Assembly: GCA_040391535.1 (NCBI GenBank)
Contig: JBEBXQ010000004.1
Span: 1 to 64,000 of the forward strand
DNA length: 64,000 nucleotides
Source: JBEBXQ01 sp040391535
GTDB lineage: Bacteria; Bacteroidota; Bacteroidia; Cytophagales; Spirosomataceae
Reading direction: 5' to 3'
In this document: positions 25,398 through 34,477 of the stretch, piece by piece
How positions within the stretch are numbered: position 1 is the stretch's first letter
Layout: the number at the start of each line of letters is the position of its first letter
Notes under the pieces: generated by a model
What the model saw: only the letters and a program-made list of their open reading frames with translations
Database searches by the model: none
What the model was told of the DNA's origin: nothing
Program-made: the position numbers and the translations under genes

Positions 25398-26068
25398 TTT
25401 GAATTGGTAAATCCGGCTTGTTGATAAATATTTAAAAAATCAGCACCATCCGGGAAAGCCTGGACAGATTCGGGTAAATAAGTATATGCCGAACTATCTT
25501 TGGAAACGAGTTTACCTATGGCAGGTAGTATGTGTTTGAAATAAAAATTATAGAATTGCCTGAATGGTGTTCCTTTCGGTTTTGAAAATTCAACAATCAC
25601 ACAGGTGCCATCTTGCTTCATTACACGATTCATTTCTTTCAATCCTGCCAGCAGGTTTTCAAAGTTACGGACACCAAATGCAACGATGACAGCATCAAAA
25701 TAATTGTCAGTAAAAGGCAGGTTTTCAGAATCCCCCTTCTGCAGGTCAATAATATGATCTTTACCGGCCTTTTTAATCTTCTCTCTTCCTACAGCCAGCA
25801 TCCCTTCCGAAATATCCATCCCAATGATCTTTTCAGGGTTAAGTGAAAGGGCTTCCAGTGCAAAATCACCTGTTCCGGTGGCTATATCCAGTATAACTTT
25901 AGGTTCTTCTTTTTTAAGAAAGCCGATCGCTTTTTTCCGCCAGTAAAAATCAATCCCGGCACTCAGCACATGATTGAGCAGATCGTATTTAGGGGAAATA
26001 TTATCGAACATTTCGGCAACCTGTTCCCGCTTGCCTTCTTTTTTGTCTTTGTAGGGGACTACGGACAT
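25346..26068 (-). CDS. ubiE: Demethylmenaquinone methyltransferase
   Basis: A 240-residue SAM-dependent C-methyltransferase that makes menaquinone from demethylmenaquinone in the last step of the pathway (UbiE/MenG). Motif I is ILDIATGTGDFALEA, then GDSENLPFTDNYFDAVIVAF and GVRNFENLLAGLKEMNRVMK, and the family signature KPKGTPFRQFYNFYFKHILP. The ATG at 26068 (MSVVPYKDKKEGKREQ) is preferred over the one at 26113, which adds 15 residues. Its 3' end overlaps porT. Bacteroidota use menaquinone, so MenG function is expected. Confidence 0.94.
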   Translation of the reverse strand: MSVVPYKDKKEGKREQVAEMFDNISPKYDLLNHVLSAGIDFYWRKKAIGFLKKEEPKVILDIATGTGDFALEALSLNPEKIIGMDISEGMLAVGREKIKKAGKDHIIDLQKGDSENLPFTDNYFDAVIVAFGVRNFENLLAGLKEMNRVMKQDGTCVIVEFSKPKGTPFRQFYNFYFKHILPAIGKLVSKDSSAYTYLPESVQAFPDGADFLNIYQQAGFTNSKCITLTFGICSIYIGKK

Positions 26069-26246
26069 ATCAATGGTATTCAGAATTGAGAGTCCGGATA
26101 GAAATTCTCTCACCGGTGTTTTCCCTGCAAAACTAACAGGTTATTTTTATTAAGCGGGTATTTGGATATAAGAAATAACCTCGGCTGTAGAGGACTTATT
26201 CTTATTTTTCTATATTTTTATATTTAACTAACACACTATTATATAA

Positions 26247-27035
26247 ATGATTCACTACCTGAGGGTGTTGGGAGTTTTGTTACTCCTGCGTATCCCCGCC
26301 TGGGGGCTATACACCGAAAAGAAATATCAGCGGCCTTTGTCACGCTTCAGTTTAGCCGCTTCCGGCGGTCTTACGCAGTTTTTCGGAGAACTGCATGAGC
26401 AGGATTTTAAAGGTATCCTCACGGCCGGGGTCGGATATGAGATGCAGGAGCAATGGCATCTTTATCTGGGAGTATCAAACGGGCAGCTCGGCGGCCTGGA
26501 ACGGCATCATTTTCAGTCTGTTTTTGAAAGCCGGTTTCACCAGGTTGACCTGCTGGTAAAGTATAACTGCATTAAAAAGCAGAAATCATGGCATGATGAA
26601 AAACCGTTTCATTTCGGATTACTGGCTGGTTTAGGGTTAATGAGATTTCATTCAGAGGCTTATGATGCGAATACCGGAGAATTACTTCGTTTTACCAATA
26701 GTGCCAACAGTGCCAGGAATCCCCTTTTTGTACGCTGGGGGACTCCGCGCGGGGATAGAAGAGGGATCAGGTACACCAACGAAAGGGCTGTTCCGGTAGG
26801 TATATGGATGAATATGCCTGTCAGCAGAAATCTGCAAGCCGGAGTTGAGCTTCGGTATTATTTTGTGAGAACTGATAAGCTTGATGCCACGTCAGGTATG
26901 CGTACTGTGAACCCGGAAGAAGGGGAAAGCTATAGCGATACTCCTAATGATAAGTACAGCTTTGCCGCATTTACGGTTACCTACCGGTTTCTGAAAAACG
27001 TGCATCGGGGTAAGGCCGGTAATAGTAGAAAATAA
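26247..27035 (+). CDS. Outer-membrane beta-barrel protein of unknown function
   Basis: A 262-residue exported protein with an N-terminal signal peptide (about 1-20, MIHYLRVLGVLLLLRIPAWG) and alternating beta strands typical of a small outer-membrane barrel (FSLAASGGLTQFFGELHEQD, QAGVELRYYFVRTDKLDA, SFAAFTVTYRFLK). The GELHEQD part resembles the start of DUF6089-type proteins found in Bacteroidota, but I cannot confirm it. It is divergent from ubiE-porT and lies 54 bases before the ROK gene. Confidence 0.7.
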   Translation: MIHYLRVLGVLLLLRIPAWGLYTEKKYQRPLSRFSLAASGGLTQFFGELHEQDFKGILTAGVGYEMQEQWHLYLGVSNGQLGGLERHHFQSVFESRFHQVDLLVKYNCIKKQKSWHDEKPFHFGLLAGLGLMRFHSEAYDANTGELLRFTNSANSARNPLFVRWGTPRGDRRGIRYTNERAVPVGIWMNMPVSRNLQAGVELRYYFVRTDKLDATSGMRTVNPEEGESYSDTPNDKYSFAAFTVTYRFLKNVHRGKAGNSRK

Positions 27036-27089
27036 AAAAAGCCTCCTTTGCAGGATAGTTGAAAAGTTTAACATTATAAAAAATATTAC

Positions 27090-27983
27090 ATGAAACGCTG
27101 GGGAATTGATCTGGGGGGCACCAAAATTGAATGTGCCGTTCTGGATGATGAAAATGATAATGAAGTTCTTATCAGAAAACGGGTCCCTACAGAAGCTGAA
27201 AACGGTTATCAGCATATCATCCGTCAGATCAGAAAACTGGTGGATCTGGTAGCGGAAGAGATACACGAATACCCTTCGACTATAGGTTTTGCCACTCCGG
27301 GTGCGCTGGAACCTGATACCCAACTGATGAAAAACAGCAACACGGTGTGTATGAATGGTCAGCCGATGAAAGCCGATATTGAGGCAGTGCTGGGTATTCC
27401 TGTAAAACTGGCTAACGATGCCAATTGTTTTGCTTATGCTGAGGCTTTAATGGGTGCCGGTAAAAATTATCCTGATGCCGAAGTGGTTTTCGGAGTTATT
27501 ATGGGCACAGGTGTAGGCGGAGGTATTGTCATTCATCAACAGATTGTAAACGGCCGGCACGGGATCGGTGGAGAGTGGGGGCATAATATCCTGGAAGAAA
27601 ACGGAGAACCCTGTTATTGTGGTAAAAGCGGATGTGTCGAAAAAGTGATTTCGGGTACCGGGCTTGAACAGTATTATGAAAAAATAAGCGGGAAAAAGCT
27701 TTCACTGAAGGAAATCGTAAACCAGGCAGATACCGACCAACATGCTGCCGCTACGATGGAACGCTTAGTGGAATATTACGGGAAAGCACTTTCTGTGATT
27801 ACCAATATTCTGGATCCTGATCTGATTATTATCGGTGGTGGGGTTGGGAATATTGATTTGCTATATACAGAAGGCTATGAAAGGCTTAAAAAATACATCT
27901 TCAATAACGGTAAAGTAACGACACCTGTTATTAAGCCTTTGTTGGGTGACAGTGCGGGTGTCTTTGGTGCGGCATTGTTATAG
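27090..27983 (+). CDS. ROK family sugar kinase
   Basis: A 297-residue cytoplasmic kinase that phosphorylates a sugar (glucose, fructose or similar) with ATP. The N-terminal phosphate loop reads GIDLGGTKIECAVLD, the sugar site includes NDANCFAYAEAL with the catalytic Asp, and GIGGEWGHNILEENGEPCYC leads into the zinc motif CxCGxxGCxE (CYCGKSGCVE). GTGVGGGIVI is the second glycine-rich loop. The substrate is not decided by sequence; fructokinase/Mak-like enzymes are the closest type I recognise. It ends at a strong hairpin shared with tyrS. Confidence 0.9.
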   Translation: MKRWGIDLGGTKIECAVLDDENDNEVLIRKRVPTEAENGYQHIIRQIRKLVDLVAEEIHEYPSTIGFATPGALEPDTQLMKNSNTVCMNGQPMKADIEAVLGIPVKLANDANCFAYAEALMGAGKNYPDAEVVFGVIMGTGVGGGIVIHQQIVNGRHGIGGEWGHNILEENGEPCYCGKSGCVEKVISGTGLEQYYEKISGKKLSLKEIVNQADTDQHAAATMERLVEYYGKALSVITNILDPDLIIIGGGVGNIDLLYTEGYERLKKYIFNNGKVTTPVIKPLLGDSAGVFGAALL

Positions 27984-27996
27984 ACCTTGTTATGCA

Positions 27997-28032
27997 GCTA
28001 ATGGTAACATGTGTATCCGTGTTACCATTAGC
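27997..28032. terminator. Bidirectional terminator between ROK kinase and tyrS
   Basis: GCTAATGGTAAC (27997-28008) and its complement (28021-28032) form a perfect 12-bp stem with extra pairs possible inside the 12-base loop. It lies between two convergent genes. Confidence 0.75.
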
Positions 28033-28046
28033 CATATAAATGCCGG

Positions 28047-29351
28047 TTAGTCAGTGATTTTCACCAGGTGGTTTTTCTTCCCTTTTGAAACCAGCAGAAA
28101 TTTATTTTTCAGCAATTCAAAGTCCGTTACGGCCTGCTCGGCAGCAGCTACCCGGGTTTTGTTGATGCTTACTGCATTTTGCTGAAGCGCGCGCCGGGCT
28201 TCGCCTTTCGACGGATAAATCTCAAGGTGGGTGACTGTAGAAACCAGTTCAAGCACATTGGGGCAAGCCTCCAGCTCAGCCCTGGAAATACTGGTTTGGG
28301 GTACACCGTTGAAAATGATTTCAAACTCATCATCTTCAATGCTGCGGAGTGTTTCCAGCGTAGCTTTACCAAACAATACTTCGGAAGCCTTTACTGCCGT
28401 TTCGTAAGCCTTCTGAGAATGAACGCGGATCGTAACATCCTTTGCCAGCGCTTTTTGCATCAGGCGAAGGTGCGGGGCTTCTGCATGTTCTTTTTCAATC
28501 GCCTCAATTGCTTCCTGAGATAGTAAAGTGAATACCCGGAGCAGACGATGAGAATCCTCATCCGACTGGTTGATCCAGAACTGATAGAACTGATAGGGTG
28601 TTGTCATTTCCGGGTCGAGCCAGATATTCCCGCCTTCACTTTTACCGAATTTGGTGCCGTCGGCTTTGGTAACCAGGGGTGTGGTCAGCGCGTAGGCTTT
28701 GAAATACCCTTCTTCGTCACCTTCTTTCCGGCGGATGATCTCCGTACCGGTGGTAATATTCCCCCACTGATCGGAACCACCCATCTGAAGACGGATATTG
28801 TATGTTTTGTACAAATGATAGAAATCGTATCCCTGAAGCAGCTGGTAAGAAAATTCAGTAAATGAAATACCTGTTTCAATGCGTTTTCTGACAGATTCCT
28901 TCGACATCATATAATTGATGCTCAGGTATTTTCCGGCTTCTCTTAAAAACTGTAAAAAACCGATATTTTTGAACCAGTCATAATTATTGACCATCACAGC
29001 GGCATTTTCTCCGCAATCAAAATCCAGAAACTTCTCCAGCTGTTTCCGGATCCCCTGCTGATTAAACATCAGCGTGTCTTCTGACAGGAAGCTTCTTTCG
29101 GCAGCTTTAAAAGACGGGTCCCCGATCATACCGGTAGCTCCGCCGACCAGCGCATAAGGCTTATGTCCGGCTCTCTGGAAATGCACCAGTAACATAATCG
29201 TTGCCAGATTCCCGATATGAAGGGATGAGGCTGTGGGATCAAACCCGATATATCCCGAAGTCATTTCTTTAGTCAGTTGCTCTTCAGTGCCAGGCATCGA
29301 GTCCTGGAGCATGCCGCGCCAGCGCAGTTCATCCAGAAAATTGTATTTCAT
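28047..29351 (-). CDS. tyrS: Tyrosine--tRNA ligase
   Basis: A 434-residue class I aminoacyl-tRNA synthetase that charges tRNA-Tyr. The HIGH-type motif is TASSLHIGNLATIM, the tyrosine pocket includes GGSDQWGNITTGTE, and the KMSKS loop is KFGKSEGG. An S4-like RNA-binding domain closes the protein (YPSKGEARRALQQNAVSINK). The ATG at 29351 (MKYNFLDELRWRG) fits the family start better than one at 29375. The leader carries a terminator-like hairpin just before the start codon. Confidence 0.97.
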   Translation of the reverse strand: MKYNFLDELRWRGMLQDSMPGTEEQLTKEMTSGYIGFDPTASSLHIGNLATIMLLVHFQRAGHKPYALVGGATGMIGDPSFKAAERSFLSEDTLMFNQQGIRKQLEKFLDFDCGENAAVMVNNYDWFKNIGFLQFLREAGKYLSINYMMSKESVRKRIETGISFTEFSYQLLQGYDFYHLYKTYNIRLQMGGSDQWGNITTGTEIIRRKEGDEEGYFKAYALTTPLVTKADGTKFGKSEGGNIWLDPEMTTPYQFYQFWINQSDEDSHRLLRVFTLLSQEAIEAIEKEHAEAPHLRLMQKALAKDVTIRVHSQKAYETAVKASEVLFGKATLETLRSIEDDEFEIIFNGVPQTSISRAELEACPNVLELVSTVTHLEIYPSKGEARRALQQNAVSINKTRVAAAEQAVTDFELLKNKFLLVSKGKKNHLVKITD

Positions 29352-29357
29352 TGCTTT

Positions 29358-29381
29358 AAAAAGGGCCTTGTTCAAAAGGCC
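29358..29381 (-). terminator. Terminator-like hairpin in the tyrS leader
   Basis: On the minus strand GGCCTT/AAGGCC (29376-29381 with 29364-29369) forms a 6-bp stem with a 6-base loop, followed by C and five T (29358-29362), ending 6 bases before the ATG. The stem is short, so it may be weak; it could be an attenuator of tyrS. Confidence 0.4.
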
Positions 29382-29413
29382 TCTGTTAAGTTGCTTACTT
29401 GAATTTCAGGCTG

Positions 29414-29421
29414 CAAAGGTA
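29414..29421 (-). promoter_or_regulatory. Probable -7 box of the tyrS promoter
   Basis: An exact TAnnTTTG box (TACCTTTG on the minus strand) lies 63 bases upstream of the tyrS ATG. A convincing -33 TTTG at the usual spacing is not seen, so this is a moderate call. Confidence 0.45.
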
Positions 29422-29647
29422 CTGACTTTTTTTCAATGGCGTGTGAGTCTGGTAAGATTACCGGACACTAATTGTGCAGAAGATAAACGATTTTAAAGAA
29501 ACTAACGTTTGATGGTGAGTGAGTATAATATCCGGCTTTATCAGCCTGGCCCTGGAGAGTATTTTTAAACAAAACATTTACCGGAACGGTTTTTAAAGCA
29601 GGTTATCCTGAAATAAAATCACATTTAATTTTATCAGACGAAACAAT

Positions 29648-30079
29648 ATGGCCAATTCCACACTCATTTCGAGAATTTTAAGTTCAGCTGTTTTTACCAG
29701 AATTATGGGTAAAGCGGTAAAGTTTACAAAAAACAAGGCGATACTGGCAGTGCTTTTACAGCAGTCAGCCGAAAAAATGCAGTCGGAAGGTGTGCGGGAA
29801 GGGATGAACGATATTGTAGATAAAGTCAAATTGCTCATCAGGCTGGTAAGAGCTTATATTAACGGAGAATACCGGCAGGTAGAAACGAAAAGCCTGGCGA
29901 CGATTGTAGGCGTGCTGATTTATTTTGTATCGCCTCTGGATTTTATCCCTGACGTGCTGCCCATTTTAGGCCTGACTGACGACATCGCATTAGTAATCTG
30001 GCTTTTTAATACCCTCGGAAAAGAGCTGGAACGATTCCATTTTTGGGAAAAAGATACAAAAAGTATCAGAATTGATTAG
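29648..30079 (+). CDS. DUF1232/YkvA family membrane protein
   Basis: A 143-residue protein. The family signature is the hydrophobic stretch VGVLIYFVSPLDFIPDVLPI followed by GLTDDIALVIWLF (about residues 88-122), preceded by a helical region. YkvA-type proteins are small membrane-associated proteins without an established function. It sits before tatA but is separated from it by a promoter, so co-regulation is not implied. Confidence 0.85.
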   Translation: MANSTLISRILSSAVFTRIMGKAVKFTKNKAILAVLLQQSAEKMQSEGVREGMNDIVDKVKLLIRLVRAYINGEYRQVETKSLATIVGVLIYFVSPLDFIPDVLPILGLTDDIALVIWLFNTLGKELERFHFWEKDTKSIRID

Positions 30080-30150
30080 ATTTAATAGTTGCTTTTCTTC
30101 TATATTTGAAACGGGGTACAGAGCAGAGTTAACTGAAATTTTGCCTTAAT

Positions 30151-30185
30151 TTTGTTCTGTTTATTGAAAAAGTATTTTAACTTTG
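30151..30185 (+). promoter_or_regulatory. Bacteroidota-type promoter of tatA
   Basis: TTTG at 30151-30154 and an exact TAnnTTTG box (TAACTTTG, 30178-30185) with 23 bases between. Transcription would begin near 30192, leaving about 20 bases before the ATG at 30213. Confidence 0.6.
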
Positions 30186-30212
30186 TCTTAATAATAAAAT
30201 TTGGAAATATTT

Positions 30213-30413
30213 ATGGAAATCGTATCAACATTAGCTTTTTTGGGATTAGGCGGTCAGGAAATGCTGTTTATAGGTCTAATACTACTTCTTCTTTTCGGGG
30301 CTAATAAAATTCCTGAGCTGATGAAAGGCCTTGGATCCGGCATTAAAGAATTCAAAAATGCTACTAAAGATGTGAAGGAAAACATCGAAAAGAGTATCGA
30401 AGATACAAAGTAG
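30213..30413 (+). CDS. tatA: Twin-arginine translocase subunit TatA/TatE
   Basis: A 66-residue inner-membrane protein from the ATG at 30213 (an in-frame TTG at 30201 would add four residues). It has the TatA plan: a short N-terminal membrane helix ([20 protein letters not shown]), the FG hinge, then an amphipathic helix ([17 protein letters not shown]) and a charged tail. TatA oligomers form the pore through which folded proteins cross the membrane. tatC is not in the window. Two hairpins follow the gene. Confidence 0.93.
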   Translation: MEIVSTLAFLGLGGQEMLFIGLILLLLFGANKIPELMKGLGSGIKEFKNATKDVKENIEKSIEDTK

Positions 30414-30422
30414 GACGTTACG

Positions 30423-30498
30423 GATACAGCTGCCTGTATCGCATTTATATTTAAGCCGTTTATGTATGAACAGTACCTGACGGCTTTTGTCATTTTTT
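30423..30498 (+). terminator. Tandem hairpins after tatA
   Basis: A 7-bp hairpin (30423-30429 with 30434-30440, GATACAG/CTGTATC) is followed by a second (30453-30459 with 30480-30486, AAGCCGT/ACGGCTT) and a T-rich run (30492-30500). The second is probably the terminator; gatA begins within 30 bases of it. Confidence 0.65.
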
Positions 30499-30514
30499 TT
30501 AGTTTTCAGGAATA

Positions 30515-31981
30515 TTGCTACGTTTGAAAGAGTATCAGCGTCTTACCGAAATCAAAGAAGGCCTCAGAAGCGGGAGTCTCTCATGTGTAAATCTGGTAAA
30601 TCATTACCTAGAACAGATAGAATTGCAAAAGCATCTAAATGCTTTTATTGAAGTATATGCGCAGGAAGCCCTTGTCCGTGCAGAGGGAATTGATCAGAAA
30701 ATCAGGGAAGGGAAGGCCGGTAAGCTGGCGGGGATGGTAATCGGCATCAAAGATGTCCTTTGCTATGCGGGTCATGGCGTGCAGGCATCCAGTAAGATCC
30801 TGGACGGTTATAAATCTCCCTATACTGCCACTGCAGTTCAGAGATTACTGGATGAAGATGTAATTATTATCGGTCGCCAGAACTGTGATGAATTTGCCAT
30901 GGGATCGTCAAACGAAAGCTCGTGGCTGGGGCCGGTACTCAATGCAACTGATAATGAACGTGTTCCCGGCGGGTCTTCCGGCGGGTCAGCGGTAGCTGTA
31001 CAGGCCGGTTTGTGTCATGCTTCAATCGGCAGTGATACAGGGGGCTCTGTTCGTCAGCCATCGGCCTTCTGCGGGACTGTAGGTTTGAAACCTTCCTACG
31101 GGCGTATTTCCCGTTGGGGACTATTGGCTTATGCTTCTTCCTTTGACTGTATCGGTCCGATCACCAAAAGTGTGGAAGATGCCGCTTTGCTTTTAGAAGT
31201 AATGGCAGGCGCTGATGAATACGACAGTACCGTTTCCGTAAAACCGGTTCCGGAGTATTCAAAGTTAAAAAATCCGGGCTCACCGCTTCGCATCGGTTAT
31301 CTGCGGGAAGGTGTGGAAAGTGAAGCTGTCAGTGCCGAAACAAGAAACAATACAGAACGACTACTTAAAGATCTGGAGGAAAGCGGGCATACTGTCCAGG
31401 CCATAGATCTGCCTTATACTCCTTATTTGCTGCCAGCCTATTATATCCTTACCACTGCTGAAGCAAGCTCAAATCTGTCAAGATATGATGGTATCCGTTA
31501 TGGTTACCGCCATTCCGGGACCGGAGATCTGGAGCAGCTTTATAAAAAATCACGTACTGAAGGATTTGGTTATGAAGTAAGAAAACGGATACTGTTAGGA
31601 ACATTTGTGCTGAGCGCAGACTATTATGATGCCTATTATACCAAAGCGCAGCGTATCAGAAGATGGGTATACGATGAAACCGTAAAACTATTCGATAGCT
31701 TTGATTTTATAATTTCACCGGTTGCGCCTACTACGGCTTTCAGGCTGAATGAAAATCAGGACGATCCTCTGCAGATGTATCTGGCCGATATATTCACCGT
31801 TCAGGCCAATGTAACAGGAATGCCGTGTATTGCTATCCCTAACGGGGCTGATAAGAATGGATTGCATGTGGGAATCCAGGTGATGGGGAATTCATTTGAA
31901 GAAGATAAATTATTGTCCTTTGCGCAATATTTGGAAGCAAGGACTGTTCATATTCATAACACACATTCAGAAGCCCTTTAA
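30515..31981 (+). CDS. gatA: Asp-tRNA(Asn)/Glu-tRNA(Gln) amidotransferase subunit A
   Basis: A 488-residue amidase that provides ammonia from glutamine to convert Glu-tRNA(Gln) (and Asp-tRNA(Asn)) to the amide form, with GatB and GatC. The Ser-cisSer-Lys triad is complete: Lys79 (IGIKDV), Ser154 (PGGSSGGSAV) and Ser178 (GSDTGGSVRQPS), the same numbers as in well-studied GatA enzymes. No ATG is available near the family start; TTG at 30515 (or 30524) is the only option because an in-frame stop lies at 30500. gatB and gatC are not adjacent, as is common in this phylum. Confidence 0.95.
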   Translation: MLRLKEYQRLTEIKEGLRSGSLSCVNLVNHYLEQIELQKHLNAFIEVYAQEALVRAEGIDQKIREGKAGKLAGMVIGIKDVLCYAGHGVQASSKILDGYKSPYTATAVQRLLDEDVIIIGRQNCDEFAMGSSNESSWLGPVLNATDNERVPGGSSGGSAVAVQAGLCHASIGSDTGGSVRQPSAFCGTVGLKPSYGRISRWGLLAYASSFDCIGPITKSVEDAALLLEVMAGADEYDSTVSVKPVPEYSKLKNPGSPLRIGYLREGVESEAVSAETRNNTERLLKDLEESGHTVQAIDLPYTPYLLPAYYILTTAEASSNLSRYDGIRYGYRHSGTGDLEQLYKKSRTEGFGYEVRKRILLGTFVLSADYYDAYYTKAQRIRRWVYDETVKLFDSFDFIISPVAPTTAFRLNENQDDPLQMYLADIFTVQANVTGMPCIAIPNGADKNGLHVGIQVMGNSFEEDKLLSFAQYLEARTVHIHNTHSEAL

Positions 31982-32025
31982 AGAAGTTAACTTATACTCA
32001 ATGGGAAAATAAAACTTAACCAGTA

Positions 32026-33684
32026 ATGAGAAAATACCGGAATGTATTCAATTTTGTATTATTAGCTGTTTTAGCAAATTTTCAGATTGTTTGGGCACAG
32101 GTGGAGAGCCAGGATGAAACAGAGGATATTGTAGTGTCCGCTATTAATGAAGAACTTAATATTGAAATTGAAGATTACACAGAAGGTGTTTCGGTTTCCG
32201 AGCAAATCCTCAGACAACGGTTTGCTAAGCTTCAGAATGAAATTCCGCTGGTTTATCATGCTTCAACCCATCAGTTCGTAGAGTATTTTATAAACAGAAA
32301 TCCGTCTTTTACCAGGCGCATGATGGCCAGGAAACCATTATATATGCCTGTTTTTGAAAAGCATCTTAAAAAATACGGGCTTCCGGCAGAGCTGAAATAC
32401 CTTTCCATGATCGAATCCGGTTTAGACCCCCGTATTCTGTCGCGGGTAGGGGCAGGAGGATTATGGCAGTTTATGCCTGCAACAGGAAGAGAATTTGGAC
32501 TATATCAGGATAAATACATAGATGAAAGGTTTGATCCTGAAAAGGCAACCGTGGCTGCCTGCCGTTATCTTTCCCAGCTTTACAGAATCTTTGGTGACTG
32601 GGAAATGGCACTCGCTTCCTATAACTCAGGTCCCGGGAATATCCGTCGGGCTATGCGCAGGTCGGGTGGGCACAGTTTCTGGACTATTTATAATGCCTTA
32701 CCCAAAGAAACCCGCTCCTATGTGCCGCAATTCGTGGCTATGACCTATCTGATGAGTTACGGGGATGATCACGGGGTATTTCCTGAACACACAGAATATC
32801 CGGTCCCGGTGGACACGATTCTGGTTAATGGAGGGTTGAACCTGGAAAAATTTTCAGCTTACAGCGGTGTTACGCTGGAAGAGATTGCCCGCCTGAATCC
32901 TCAACTCCTGAAAACCGAAATTCCGGCTTATGTAAGAAATTTCCCGTTGAAAGTACCCAGTGAGAAATACACTTTTGTTACCGATAACCGTCAGTCTATA
33001 TGGGATTCCTGTTTTAAGGTAGCAACGCTCTCTCCGGCTATGCTCGCCATTGCAGATTCCCTGAGAACCGATACCATACCAGATCAGCATAATGCATTCC
33101 CTTATGCAGCGGTAGCTTTGGCCAGTGCCAATCATAAAGGGCCTGTTGTAGACTTTGCTGACCGGGAATCGGTGAAAAAAGTAATCGGCAATCCTGCAGC
33201 AGTGGCAAGCCGGTCAACCCATACAGTCAGAAAGGGAGAAACGTTATCTACCATTGCCAGAAAATACAGAGTAAGCGTTACCGACTTAAGGAAATGGAAC
33301 AAACTGAGTACCCGGTCTGTCATCAGAACCGGACAGCGCCTGGCGGTACATAAAACCTCTCATCCGGCCGTAAAAGATCAGGGGCAGTCCCGGTCGCTTA
33401 TTGCAGCTGCAAAAGAAGAAGTTGCTCTGGCAAATAACGAAGCTGTGGCCGTGCGTGAACCTGTAGTCAATGAGAAGAAGACTCAGGCAGTTGCAGTAAC
33501 AGCACCTGCCAAATCCAAAACCACAGGTGTTTCAGATAAGCTGCGTTATCATACGGTACAAAAGGGAGATACGCTGTGGCTTATTTCACAGAAATACGGA
33601 CTCACCATTGATAAGCTTAAAAAGGTAAATCAGATTAAAGGGAATAACCTCAAACCCGGGCAAAAACTTTTGATCAAAGGATAG
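32026..33684 (+). CDS. Lytic transglycosylase with two LysM domains (MltD-like)
   Basis: A 552-residue periplasmic enzyme that cuts the glycan strands of peptidoglycan. A signal peptide covers about 1-25 (ends VWAQ), the SLT domain lies at about 110-240 with the catalytic Glu in LKYLSMIESGLDPRILSR and the motif GAGGLWQFMPATGREFGL, followed by ALASYNSGPGNIRRA. LysM domains are at about 395-440 (HTVRKGETLSTIARKYRVS) and 508-552 (YHTVQKGDTLWLISQKYGL), joined by an alanine- and valine-rich linker. Length and layout fit MltD. It precedes ruvA by 76 bases. Confidence 0.93.
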   Translation: MRKYRNVFNFVLLAVLANFQIVWAQVESQDETEDIVVSAINEELNIEIEDYTEGVSVSEQILRQRFAKLQNEIPLVYHASTHQFVEYFINRNPSFTRRMMARKPLYMPVFEKHLKKYGLPAELKYLSMIESGLDPRILSRVGAGGLWQFMPATGREFGLYQDKYIDERFDPEKATVAACRYLSQLYRIFGDWEMALASYNSGPGNIRRAMRRSGGHSFWTIYNALPKETRSYVPQFVAMTYLMSYGDDHGVFPEHTEYPVPVDTILVNGGLNLEKFSAYSGVTLEEIARLNPQLLKTEIPAYVRNFPLKVPSEKYTFVTDNRQSIWDSCFKVATLSPAMLAIADSLRTDTIPDQHNAFPYAAVALASANHKGPVVDFADRESVKKVIGNPAAVASRSTHTVRKGETLSTIARKYRVSVTDLRKWNKLSTRSVIRTGQRLAVHKTSHPAVKDQGQSRSLIAAAKEEVALANNEAVAVREPVVNEKKTQAVAVTAPAKSKTTGVSDKLRYHTVQKGDTLWLISQKYGLTIDKLKKVNQIKGNNLKPGQKLLIKG

Positions 33685-33760
33685 AAGCCTTTATGCAGAT
33701 AGTAGTGTTTGCTGTATTTGGTGGAGTTTCCTATATTGCACCAAATTTACACTATACGAG

Positions 33761-34354
33761 ATGATTGCTTACCTGGACGGTAAATTAACCTATAAAGACC
33801 CTACTTTTGCGATTATTGATATCCATGGATTGGGGTATGAAATTAAGATTTCATTACAGACTTTTTCAAATTTGCCGGCTCCCGGTGAGCGCTGTAAGTT
33901 GTTTACCTGGTTATATGTCAGGGAAGATGCCCAGATTTTGTTCGGATTCTCTGTGCCAGATGAAAAAGACCTTTTTTTAGATCTTATCAGTGTATCCGGG
34001 ATTGGCCCGTCCACAGCTTTGGTTATGCTTTCTTCTTTATCTTCACAGGAAATACGGCACGCTATTATTCAGGAGGATGTACGTGTTGTTCAATCCATTA
34101 AAGGAATCGGTAGCAAAACAGCCCAGAGAGTAATTCTGGAGCTGAAAGATAAAATGAAGAAAAGCAGTCTGCTGGGAGATATCAGTATTCCGGTGGGACA
34201 AGCGTCAGGGAGCGCGGTAAGATCAGAAGCCCTGTCCGCTTTGGTTACTTTGGGAATTGCCCGTCCGGCTGCCGAAAAGAGCCTTGACATGATCCTGAAA
34301 ACCAAAGGAAATGATATTTCTCTTGAAGAGTTAATTAAGTTGGCGTTGCGTTAA
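33761..34354 (+). CDS. ruvA: Holliday junction branch migration protein RuvA
   Basis: A 197-residue DNA-binding protein that, with RuvB, moves Holliday junctions in recombination and repair. The N-terminal OB fold covers about 1-62 (MIAYLDGKLTYKDPTFAIID), the tandem helix-hairpin-helix motifs lie at about 70-130 (SVSGIGPSTALVML; SIKGIGSKTAQRVILEL), and the C-terminal domain that contacts RuvB at about 150-197. It sits upstream of sprA, an arrangement conserved in Bacteroidota. Confidence 0.97.
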   Translation: MIAYLDGKLTYKDPTFAIIDIHGLGYEIKISLQTFSNLPAPGERCKLFTWLYVREDAQILFGFSVPDEKDLFLDLISVSGIGPSTALVMLSSLSSQEIRHAIIQEDVRVVQSIKGIGSKTAQRVILELKDKMKKSSLLGDISIPVGQASGSAVRSEALSALVTLGIARPAAEKSLDMILKTKGNDISLEELIKLALR

Positions 34355-34477
34355 GGTTATCAGGGATTTAAGGTAATTTTAAGAAAATTTAGAATAACAA
34401 CCGGAGGCAAGCCGTTAATGATGGAGAATAATTATTGTAACTAACATTTGTGCCTTCTCTAAACCAGTTATATACCA

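Noticed and set aside
29351..29421. A T-box riboswitch upstream of tyrS
   Set aside because: The leader is too short and has neither the T-box bulge sequence nor a specifier loop.
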